22,505 nt of DNA from CAYVQZ01 sp964453435. GTDB lineage: Bacteria; Abyssobacteria; SURF-5. The stretch covers positions 1-22,505 of the forward strand of contig CAYVQZ010000070.1 in the NCBI GenBank assembly GCA_964453435.1, written 5' to 3'. The translations under genes and the position numbers were made by a program. The number at the start of each line of letters is the position of its first letter. Positions within the stretch are counted from its first letter, which is position 1. Positions 8,435 through 15,427 of the stretch are shown here, one piece after another. The notes beneath the pieces were generated by a model. That model did not search any database, was not told the DNA's origin, and saw only the letters and a program-made list of their open reading frames with translations.

Positions 8435-9369
8435 TCGTGGTCTACCTCCTCTGTGGCGATGTCGGCCCAGTTCTTCTTCCCGTCCGCTTTCAAATGCATG
8501 GCAGACCAGGTTACCGGGTATCCCAGCGCCTCAGTAATTTTCTTTTCCAGATCGGAACCCACAAAGTTCGGTTCGTCTTCCCACCGAATCTTATGATAGA
8601 AAAAGTACTTCGTGAAGAAATGCGACATATGGGTGAGAGGAACATATGCCATCAAAAGCGAAAAGAGCACGAACTCCGCCGCGACTGCGGAGCTGCCGAC
8701 GGGCGCCGTAAGACGAAAGGTCAAAAGACTGTGGACGTAGCCGCGAGCTATGGAGAAGGTGTGGTCCACCAGGATGTACGCAAAAAAGCCTACCAGGAGG
8801 GCAATCGCAAAGAAGGAAAGATTGAAAACATGGGAGAGCGAGGTCCAGCCCTCGAATTCTTCGTCGGTCACCCTCCGATGCAACAACGCGAGCGAGCCGA
8901 TGGTTGCAAGGATGAGCCCGAACGCTCCGGCCAGAATCGTCAGGTAGTGTATTCCGGCTCCGACTACCGGCCCGTTCGCCGCCACCTCGATGCCCGCAAG
9001 TTGGGCGAGCGCTCCGATAATGAGCAGCACGGCCCAGCCGATGAGGCAATACAGGCCGAAATGAAACGGGAACGACCGATACCAAAGCGAGCGGTTATTC
9101 TCCCACAAGGCTTTTATGAAAATCATTTCCTGCGCCATCCCGCCAAGTTCGCCAAGCAGGGAGAACTCGCGTGGCTTGGTCCACCAGTCCACTTCTTCGT
9201 AATACGACCCGCCGTAGCGCGCCCGTTTGCCCTCGTGGGCCACCGGATACAGTTCCCATCGCAAATGCACGGGCATCGCGCTTATTTTGTATGCGCGAAC
9301 CGCCACCGCCACCACAAACGTGACAAATGCCGCATACGTGAGCAAATGGACTAAAACGCTCGATGTCAT
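8431..9369 (-). CDS. NarI/DsrM/TmcC-like cytochrome b membrane subunit
   Basis: The protein has 312 residues with hydrophobic segments at about 5-25, 100-127, 140-163, 180-202 and 230-246. Histidines His103, His141, His180, His213, His247 and His250 lie in or beside these helices and are candidate haem b ligands. The segment from about 36 to 70 (LRWELYP, then GGSYYEEVDWW) is typical of TmcC-type subunits. A strong GAGGAGG site precedes the start at 9369. It overlaps the downstream FeS subunit by 4 bases, implying translational coupling and a two-subunit complex that passes electrons between menaquinone or a periplasmic donor and the cytoplasmic FeS protein. The DsrJOP, TmcA and TmcD partners are absent on both sides, so this is a minimal complex. 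Confidence 0.87.
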   Translation of the reverse strand: MTSSVLVHLLTYAAFVTFVVAVAVRAYKISAMPVHLRWELYPVAHEGKRARYGGSYYEEVDWWTKPREFSLLGELGGMAQEMIFIKALWENNRSLWYRSFPFHFGLYCLIGWAVLLIIGALAQLAGIEVAANGPVVGAGIHYLTILAGAFGLILATIGSLALLHRRVTDEEFEGWTSLSHVFNLSFFAIALLVGFFAYILVDHTFSIARGYVHSLLTFRLTAPVGSSAVAAEFVLFSLLMAYVPLTHMSHFFTKYFFYHKIRWEDEPNFVGSDLEKKITEALGYPVTWSAMHLKADGKKNWADIATEEVDHE

Positions 9370-9748
9370 ACTATTTCTCCTCCTCGAATCCTCTCCTCTG
9401 TCGCTGCGGGCTTTGACCGGAGACGAAACCGCCGCTCCGATGCGTTTCCCTCACGATTGCCGATTCCACAAACGTTCTCTCCCGGATTGAAACTGAATTA
9501 CGCATCCGCTGCGATGCAAAGTAATCGACGCATCCATTCTTTTTCATGGGAGCCGCATTCTGTTACCCGGACGGGGTGTACGCGCGGGCAAACGAACAGA
9601 ATGGACAGGGGATTTCTCCATCGCACTGCATCGGGAGAGATGAGTTTACGAAAAAAGGCACGGTAACGCCCTCTTTGTCATATCGCCGATTTCGGACTGG
9701 GTCTCGTCAACCTGTTACCCTGTTCTGACTGTCACATAACTCAAACAT
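9370..9748. other. long non-coding leader region upstream of the membrane electron-transfer operon
   Basis: No reading frame here has a ribosome site or a recognisable product. If the operon starts from the promoters near 9750-9860 it has a leader of 370-460 bases. An imperfect hairpin, gcatc...gatgc, lies at 9502-9517. Nothing else identifiable was seen. Confidence 0.35.
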
Positions 9749-9777
9749 AATTTAGCATAAATATGCCAAAATTGCAA
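9749..9777 (-). promoter_or_regulatory. candidate promoter overlapping a 20-bp palindrome
   Basis: On the minus strand, TTGCAA (9777-9772), a 17-base spacer and TAAATT (9754-9749) form a four-of-six plus four-of-six sigma70-like site. Over it lies the inverted repeat TTTAGCATA-AA-TATGCCAAA (9751-9770), with 8 of 9 bases paired, a possible operator. It would serve the 9369-6318 operon. Confidence 0.35.
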
Positions 9778-9833
9778 CACTATTCCAAACACATAATGGC
9801 GAAGACCCTTGCTTTTTACTCAAGTGAGAATAT

Positions 9834-9863
9834 ATTATAGATTTTCCTGGTTCGGAAGGTCAC
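9834..9863 (-). promoter_or_regulatory. second candidate minus-strand promoter for the electron-transfer operon
   Basis: On the minus strand, TATAAT (9839-9834) is a perfect -10 element and GTGACC (9863-9858) a four-of-six -35 element with an 18-base spacer. This A/T-rich patch can also be read as a weak plus-strand promoter, but no gene lies there on that strand. Confidence 0.35.
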
Positions 9864-10005
9864 CTAAGTTGCTCAGAACCAAAATGTTAAGGCGAATCGG
9901 ACTTGTTTCTCGCATGCGCGGCGAGCGCCTCCGGTCCGGAGCCGGGACCCAAGGCAAAACAGCGGAAGTTCCAGTTATGGAACAAAGCGGGGAATCAATT
10001 TGCCC

Positions 10006-11181
10006 CTATGAAGAGTGCTTGGTCTTGGAATAGAGGGGCGATATGTTTCGGAGCGTCCGCACCACCTCTTTCAACGTCTCTAAAAATCGGTCGATGTCGT
10101 CCGTGCCGGTGTCCTGTCCGTAGGTGATAACAAGCGTTCCCTGGGCGCTCGCCCAGTCACGGCCGATCGAAGACAGCACGTGCGAGGCCCGCAGCGAACC
10201 CGAGGCGCATGCCGACCTCGTTGACACGGCGAAATTCTCCTCGTCCAGCATCAGCACGATGCTCTCGCCTTCTATGTATCCCACGGAAGCCGAGACAAGG
10301 TTAGGCAGCGAATGCTCCGGATGCCCGTTGATATAAACGTTTTCTATTTCCCGAAGCCCGCTCAGCAGCCTCTTTTTCAGCATCCTGTTATGTTCCATCC
10401 TGGCTTCGAGGTCGCGAGCCGCCAGCTTCGCGGCCACACCCGCTCCGACAATCCCGATCAGGTTTTCCGTGCCTGCCCGCTTGTTGTTTTCCTGCATGCC
10501 GCCATCGAGGAGCGGCCAGATGCCGGTTCCCTTTTTGATATATAAACCGCCGACGCCCACCGGCCCGTAAAACTGGTTGGCGGCAAAGCTCAGCAGGTCC
10601 ACTCCCAGCGCCTGCACGTCAATCGGCGCCGACCCGACCGACGCCACCGCATCGGTGTGGAACGTGGTTTTCTTTTTTCGGGCGACCCGTGCTATTTCTT
10701 CAATCGGCTGAATCGTTCCGATTTCGTTGTTGCCATGCATGATGCTTATCAGGATGGTCTGGTCGGTGACCGCTTCGGCGACGTCCGCCGGATTCACCCG
10801 CCCGTATTCATCGACCGGCACGGAAGTGATGTTGAAGCCCCATTGTTTCAATCGCCTCACGGACTTCAGGACGGCGTTATGTTCTATGTTCGAGGTAATG
10901 ATATGCTTCCCTTTGTCGGCCTTTGCCGCGGCCACGCCCTTAATCGCGTGGTTTATCGATTCCGTTCCGCATGAGGTGAATACGACCTCTTTCGGGTCCG
11001 CGGCGTTGATGAGTTCCGCAACCGCCTGCCGGCCACTCTCCAGCGCTTCCGATGCGTCATCGCCGAGTTTGTGGGGACTGGACGGATTGCCGTAGCTCTT
11101 TCGAACGGCCTCTATCATTGCCTCCTGCACTTCCGGCAGCAGGGGGTAACCCGAAATATGGTCGAGATTAACAATCGCCAT
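10006..11181 (-). CDS. iscS: IscS/NifS-fold protein lacking the PLP lysine (probably not an active cysteine desulfurase)
   Basis: The protein has 391 residues, the usual length for IscS, with a GAGGAG site before the ATG. The fold is clear (GNPSSPHKLG; HGNNEIGTIQP; Asp177 in FHTDAVAS; RSACASGS with loop Cys325). However, the family S-x-H-K motif that supplies the PLP Schiff-base lysine reads AANQFYGPVG here, with Gln203 in place of Lys and Asn202 in place of His. The expected Gln at 180 is Ala, the N-terminal NAATTP reads HISGYP, and the substrate-carboxylate Arg is Val351. The codon at Gln203 is CAG and the frame is intact. Archaeoglobus fulgidus IscS also lacks this lysine, was reported inactive as a desulfurase, and may donate a cysteine ligand to a cluster built on IscU. 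That role is inferred here. It lies 24 bases after iscU in one operon. Confidence 0.9.
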   Translation of the reverse strand: MAIVNLDHISGYPLLPEVQEAMIEAVRKSYGNPSSPHKLGDDASEALESGRQAVAELINAADPKEVVFTSCGTESINHAIKGVAAAKADKGKHIITSNIEHNAVLKSVRRLKQWGFNITSVPVDEYGRVNPADVAEAVTDQTILISIMHGNNEIGTIQPIEEIARVARKKKTTFHTDAVASVGSAPIDVQALGVDLLSFAANQFYGPVGVGGLYIKKGTGIWPLLDGGMQENNKRAGTENLIGIVGAGVAAKLAARDLEARMEHNRMLKKRLLSGLREIENVYINGHPEHSLPNLVSASVGYIEGESIVLMLDEENFAVSTRSACASGSLRASHVLSSIGRDWASAQGTLVITYGQDTGTDDIDRFLETLKEVVRTLRNISPLYSKTKHSS

Positions 11182-11205
11182 AAAACGTGCTCCTCGTCGA
11201 TAAGA

Positions 11206-11715
11206 TTAGTGCTCAACTTCCACTTCTTGACCGCAGTTCGAACAAAACTCCATGCCCCCCTCCAGGTCGGCGTCGCAGTAGGGGCACTGGCACTTATTTC
11301 CGTGGGTGTGCTCATGGTGATTGCGCTCGGGTTCCGTCCGAACTTTTCCCGCCAGCCTGTCTTCGTAATCCTTTATGGCCAATTGAAGGGCATCGGCGCC
11401 CAAATTCGAGCAATGAAGCTTGTTCTTCGGCAGACCCTCGAGCGCCTCGGCCACCGATTTGTTCGTGATTTTCTTGGCCTCCTCCAGGCTTTTCCCTTTT
11501 GCCATCTCGGTAAGTATGCTCGACACTGCGATGGCGGCGCCGCAGCCGAACGTAAGGAAGCTGATGTCCTTGATGTGGTCATCCTCAACCTTTATGAAAA
11601 CTTTCATCATGTCCCCGCAGATGGGGTTGCCGACTTCTCCGAGACCGTCCGGATTGTCCATCTCGCCGACGTTTCGGGGATTCTTAAAGTGGTCCATCAC
11701 TGTTTTCGAATACAT
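11206..11715 (-). CDS. iscU: IscU/NifU-N iron-sulfur scaffold with C-terminal zinc ribbon
   Basis: The protein has 169 residues. Residues 1-125 are a full IscU domain with cluster ligands Cys33 (NPICGD), Asp35, Cys58 (TFGCGAA), His101 and Cys102 (LHCSNL). After residue 125 comes a tail absent from ordinary IscU: a His-rich stretch (HHEHTH, 133-138), then a CxCxxC...CxxC zinc-ribbon-like motif (Cys142, Cys144, Cys147, Cys158, Cys161). The ribosome site CGGAGG lies 10 bases upstream of the start at 11715. It is the first gene of a two-gene operon with the lysine-less IscS homologue. It should assemble [2Fe-2S] clusters; the extra metal site may load or sense metal, or bind a partner. No IscA, HscA/B or IscR is nearby. 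Confidence 0.92.
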   Translation of the reverse strand: MYSKTVMDHFKNPRNVGEMDNPDGLGEVGNPICGDMMKVFIKVEDDHIKDISFLTFGCGAAIAVSSILTEMAKGKSLEEAKKITNKSVAEALEGLPKNKLHCSNLGADALQLAIKDYEDRLAGKVRTEPERNHHEHTHGNKCQCPYCDADLEGGMEFCSNCGQEVEVEH

Positions 11716-11740
11716 TTCTCAACACCTCCGATGGTTGTCT

Positions 11741-11769
11741 ATAATCTAGAATACTCCGAAATCCCGCAA
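11741..11769 (-). promoter_or_regulatory. candidate promoter of the iscU-iscS operon
   Basis: On the minus strand, TTGCGG (11769-11764), a 17-base spacer and GATTAT (11746-11741) match sigma70 weakly but with correct spacing, giving a leader of about 20 bases. The sequence tctagattataga over the -10 is partly palindromic. No IscR-type site is certain. Confidence 0.3.
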
Positions 11770-11901
11770 AAGTAAAGCGGTCGAAGGTCATCAGCGCATC
11801 CCGACAGTCTCCGGCTTTCGGAATTCATTCGCACACCCTGCGCTTTTAGAAAGGGGGAAAGAGAGACTCTCCCCTTCGCTTGGCAATTATCGGACAGATT
11901 C

Positions 11902-12053
11902 ACTGTACCCAATTACGGAAGCCCCCCGTCCTTCGTTGAGCGCAGCGAAATCCCGCGGACTCGCGGGACCAATTCCCCCGGCTTGACCGGGGAATCCGGT
12001 TATTCTTCGCTGAACTCAGCGAAGAAATAGATATCCCTTCAATTTGGGACAGT
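11902..12053. repeat. 152-bp MITE-like element with terminal inverted repeats and internal hairpins (copy 2)
   Basis: The left end ACTGTACCCAATT (11902-11914) is the inverse of the right end AATTTGGGACAGT (12041-12053) with 11 of 13 positions matched. Inside are successive hairpins: tcccgcg/cgcggga near 11951-11968, ttccccgg/ccggggaa near 11973-11994, and a perfect cttcgctga/tcagcgaag stem at 12005-12024. The start matches the repeat at 3567. There is no coding content, so it looks like a non-autonomous element or structured intergenic repeat. Confidence 0.5.
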
Positions 12054-12324
12054 CCCTTTTCGCCCCGTATCACATTGTTGCCATTAACATTATGAGAGTC
12101 GCGGCAGGAAAATCCCGACGGAAATTCACAGTTCTGATAGACAGTCGTGCAGAGGAAATAATCCGCGTTCTTCGGCCTGCCTGTGCGTCGCACGCAGACA
12201 GGCGGTCATCAGCGGTTCAATCAAGCTCTTCGTTTTTTCATTCGCGTTCTTCGTTCCATTCGCGCCACTCGTGTTCCCGGAATTGGCGATAATGAGCGCA
12301 ATCTGCTGCGGATGAAACAGCCTT
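12054..12324. other. gene-free stretch with a hairpin and short tandem motif
   Basis: An imperfect 27-base hairpin (cctgcctgtgcgt / acgcagacagg) lies at 12176-12202, and cattcgcg repeats at 12239-12246 and 12257-12264. No frame has a start, ribosome site or recognisable product. It follows the stop of the DUF255 gene on the minus strand, so the hairpin could lie in that transcript's tail. Confidence 0.35.
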
Positions 12325-14784
12325 TCAGTTTGTTTGCCTCGGCTCGGCCACTCCCAGGGATTCGAAGACGGGCGCATGCCGCAGCTTGCCCGGTTTTCCG
12401 CCCTTCTTTTTTTCCAGGGGGATGGAGAGGGTGAGCGTTTCGGGCGAGAGGCAGGCCGTCTCGTCGCAGGCTTGGAATCGGACTTGCAGTTTCAACTGGA
12501 TGGAAGCGTCTGGCAGAGAGTCGGCGAGTTTCAGCCGGACCAAACTCCACACACTTCCCTCATACACCGAGAGCGGCTCCGAGCTGAACGAAAGCCGCGC
12601 CTCGTTGCCCTCCGGGTAGCGCGCCTCACCGCCTGCAGTGTTCGCAGTGTCGGCAACGGTGATCTCGGTGGGAACCTGGTAGTCCTGCAGCGGCTTGTTC
12701 GAGTTTATGTGCCAGCCGTCGTCAATCGTCAGCCGCACCGCAACATACACGGTGTCGCCGGGACGCGCCTTCAGGTGTGACGCGAACGCCTCGGCGGTGA
12801 CCGGCTTTTTGCGCGCGCGCGCGTCGGGCTTGCCGGTTTTCCTTTCGGCTTTCGTCGGCGCCGTTGGCGCCTCCCCGCCGGTTTGCATGTCGAAATACGT
12901 GGCCAGCGCCAGCAGCATGCTCTCGGTTCCGCGGGGCAGCCGCTGCATGAGGCCGAACGAGGCCTCTATCGATTTCCACGCCGTCTCGAGATATCGGTTC
13001 TCGCCCGTTATCTGCGCCAGTCGAATGAGGGCGCGGGCCGCCACGCCGTTGCCCGAAGGTATCGCCCTGTCGGTCGGGTCCTTCGACCTCGCCAATATCT
13101 CTTCGTGGTCGTCCGATGTGAAAAAGAAGCCGCCGCCGGTCGTGTCGAGGTAGTGTTTCAAGAGCGCATCGACCAGAGATTTCGCTTCGTCAAGGTGTCG
13201 CTTCTCGCCGGTGGCCTCGTACAGCTCGAGCAGTCCGTCCGCGAGGAAAGCGTAATCGTCGAGATAAGCGTTCAGCTTCGCTTCCCCGTCCCGGTACGTC
13301 CGCAGCAACCGCCCGTTCTTTCGGAGATTGCCCAGAATGAACGCGGCGGCCTTTTCCGCCGCTTCCGTGTGGCGGGGGTCGCCGAGCCGCCGACCGGCGT
13401 ACGCCAGGCTTCCGAGCATCAGCCCGTTCCAACTCGTCAGTATCTTGTCGTCCAGGTGCGGCCAGACACGCCCAACGCGCGCTTCGAGGAGTTTCTGGCG
13501 GTCGGCGGCCATGCGCGCCCGCAGCTCCTCCGGTTTCAGGTCTTCGTCGCGCGCTATATCATCGAGCGTCTTTTTCAGATGCGGAATGTTGGCGCCCGTT
13601 AGCGCGCCGGTGGCTTCGTCCCGGAAGTTTCCCTCTTCCCGCATGTTGTATATCCGGCAGAAGAGTTCGCCCTCGTCGTCTCCGAGCACGCTCAGCGTTT
13701 CCTTCCGCGTCCAGACGTAGAATTTGCCCTCTTCGCCTTCGCTGTCGGCGTCGAGCGCCGAATAGAAGCCGCCGCCTTCATCGGTCATCTCTCTTGACAC
13801 CCACGCGAATATGTCCTCTGCGATGCGGCGATACTCTTCGTTTTTCGTGAGCAGATAGGCATCCACGTACGCTCTGGCTAACTGCGCGTTGTCGTACAGC
13901 ATTTTCTCGAAGTGCGGCAGCAGCCACTGCGCGTCGGTGGAATAGCGGTGGAACCCGCCGCCGACGTGGTCGTGAATGCCGCCGAGCGCCATCGCGTCCA
14001 GCGTCTTCGCCGCCATTTTCAGGAGAGCTTCGTCGTTCGTGCAGGCGTATTCGTAATGCAGCAGGCTCAGGCTCTGGTGCGGCGGAAATTTCGGGGCGCC
14101 GCCAAAGCCCCCCAGACGTTCGTCAAACGCGTTCGCAAGCTCGCCAAGCGCCTGTCTCACCGCGTCGCGCGTCGGTTCGCCCACGCTTTCGACATGTTGC
14201 CCCGCTGAAATTCGCTTCATCACTTCCGCCAGTTGACTCGCCTGCTTCTCCACGTCGCCCGCCCGGTTATGATAGAAATCGTGCAGCCGCGCCAGAATCG
14301 TCTTGAAGCCGGGGTGCTCGCCCCGGTCCTCGCGCGGGAAATACGTGCCCGCGTACCACGGCCTGCCGTCCGGCAGCAGCCACACCGAGTTCGGCCAGCC
14401 GCCCCGCCCCGTTATCAGTTGGGTCGCGTTCATATAGATTTCGTCGAGGTCGGGCCGCTCCTCGCGGTCGACTTTAATCGAAACATAATACCCGTTGAGG
14501 ATGGCCGCGACATCGTCCCTCTCGAACGATTCCCGCTCCATCACGTGGCACCAGTGGCACGTCGAGTAGCCGACCGACAGAAATATCGGCTTGTTCTCTG
14601 CTCTCGCCTTCTCAAACGCTTCTTTTCCCCACGGATACCAGTCGACCGGATTGCGGGCGTGCTGCAGCAGGTACGGGCTTTTCTCGAATATCAGCCTGTT
14701 GAACTCCGGCCCGCCATCGGGCGGAAGCTTCGCGATTTCTCCGGGCGACGGCAGCGGTTTCTCGGCGGCTTTATGTGTCGGCAT
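12325..14784 (-). CDS. DUF255 thioredoxin-fold protein (YyaL/SSP411 type) with C-terminal DsbD-alpha-like domain
   Basis: The protein has 819 residues from the ATG at 14784, chosen because AGGAGAG lies about 7 bases upstream; the in-frame ATG at 14814 has no such site. Residues about 28-180 form the DUF255 thioredoxin-like domain, with ARNPVDWYPWG and STCHWCHVMERESFE (Cys76-His-Trp-Cys79). The middle (about 200-640) is the alpha/alpha-barrel region typical of this family (LPHFEKMLYDNAQL; ALDADSEGEEGKFYVW). Family members usually end there. Here a Lys/Arg-rich linker leads to about 150 further residues (RPGDTVYVAVRL, GWHINSNKP, RFQACDETACLSPET), closely like the N-terminal domain of DsbD, including the paired cysteines. 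There is no signal peptide, so a cytoplasmic thiol-redox role is likely. The single gene has its own promoter. Confidence 0.88.
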   Translation of the reverse strand: MPTHKAAEKPLPSPGEIAKLPPDGGPEFNRLIFEKSPYLLQHARNPVDWYPWGKEAFEKARAENKPIFLSVGYSTCHWCHVMERESFERDDVAAILNGYYVSIKVDREERPDLDEIYMNATQLITGRGGWPNSVWLLPDGRPWYAGTYFPREDRGEHPGFKTILARLHDFYHNRAGDVEKQASQLAEVMKRISAGQHVESVGEPTRDAVRQALGELANAFDERLGGFGGAPKFPPHQSLSLLHYEYACTNDEALLKMAAKTLDAMALGGIHDHVGGGFHRYSTDAQWLLPHFEKMLYDNAQLARAYVDAYLLTKNEEYRRIAEDIFAWVSREMTDEGGGFYSALDADSEGEEGKFYVWTRKETLSVLGDDEGELFCRIYNMREEGNFRDEATGALTGANIPHLKKTLDDIARDEDLKPEELRARMAADRQKLLEARVGRVWPHLDDKILTSWNGLMLGSLAYAGRRLGDPRHTEAAEKAAAFILGNLRKNGRLLRTYRDGEAKLNAYLDDYAFLADGLLELYEATGEKRHLDEAKSLVDALLKHYLDTTGGGFFFTSDDHEEILARSKDPTDRAIPSGNGVAARALIRLAQITGENRYLETAWKSIEASFGLMQRLPRGTESMLLALATYFDMQTGGEAPTAPTKAERKTGKPDARARKKPVTAEAFASHLKARPGDTVYVAVRLTIDDGWHINSNKPLQDYQVPTEITVADTANTAGGEARYPEGNEARLSFSSEPLSVYEGSVWSLVRLKLADSLPDASIQLKLQVRFQACDETACLSPETLTLSIPLEKKKGGKPGKLRHAPVFESLGVAEPRQTN

Positions 14785-14846
14785 CGCGCTCTCCTCTTGT
14801 AAATTGAAATTCACTGCGGAGCGATGATTTCGGACAACCTTCGTTT

Positions 14847-14875
14847 ATTATTTACTTTCCGGCCCGAATTGTTAA
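14847..14875 (-). promoter_or_regulatory. sigma70-like promoter of the DUF255 gene
   Basis: On the minus strand, TTAACA (14875-14870), a 17-base spacer and AATAAT (14852-14847) each match five of six consensus bases. The leader would be about 55 bases before the ATG at 14784. Confidence 0.5.
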
Positions 14876-15282
14876 AGGATAACCGGCCGGACCCGCTCCT
14901 GTCGCACAATTCCGCGGACATCGATTTCCCGGCCGAAGCTCACGCTCTCCCTCTGTGCTACTATCCATAAGAATAACGAATTTCTGTCACGATTTTCCAT
15001 GTCTCGAACACAGGATTTACATGAAGGGCGATCCAAAAGGGTGGTCGTCCCTTTTCACTCCGGCAAAGTTTTGCATCCTAAACTCGTCAAACGAATCCTC
15101 GACAGTATAGAAAAAACCACCAAATGACACTCCTGCAGAGGTGGCGGCCAGGAGCCCTCTCTGTCCTTCCCGCGCAAGCGTCACGCGTTCCGCGTGATTC
15201 GTTCTTCGGCCCTCGTCATCGGGCCTTGAATGGGTGCGCGCCCTTTCAAAATAGAGCTTCAAACCAAAGCAAATTTTTTCTC
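14876..15282. other. gene-free stretch between the DUF255 gene and the defence operon
   Basis: There is no supported reading frame. A perfect 7-bp stem tcacgcg-ttc-cgcgtga lies at 15181-15197. The composition shifts to A/T-rich from about 15250 towards the promoter of the defence operon. This may be the left boundary of the acquired segment, but no attachment site or duplication was found. Confidence 0.3.
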
Positions 15283-15311
15283 TTGATTTTTTGTTGCGAA
15301 TCTGGTTAAAT
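15283..15311 (+). promoter_or_regulatory. candidate promoter of the restriction-modification / TIR-dGTPase operon
   Basis: TTGATT at 15283-15288, a 17-base spacer and TTAAAT at 15306-15311 (four of six in each box) lie in an A/T-rich patch about 110 bases before the mod start. Confidence 0.35.
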
Positions 15312-15427
15312 TTAAGTAATCTACAGGCAATTGGATTACCAAAGAGAGAAGAAGCGCCATGGAATGAATTCTTATTCGGATGTTGTTCGTTCTTTCCAAA
15401 AATACTCGAACCGAGGAGAAGGTCTGA

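Noticed and set aside
9482..9495. ggattgaaac string like the 3' end of many Type I CRISPR repeats
   Set aside because: It occurs once, with no second copy at spacer distance and no cas gene in the window.
9753..9768. Possible sigma54 promoter (TTGGCA...TGC) on the minus strand
   Set aside because: The GG-to-GC spacing is 9 bases instead of the required 10.
12126..12377. Minus-strand open frame of 83 codons after the DUF255 gene
   Set aside because: It overlaps the end of the DUF255 gene and a hairpin/tandem motif region, with no ribosome site; it looks like repeat-derived noncoding sequence.
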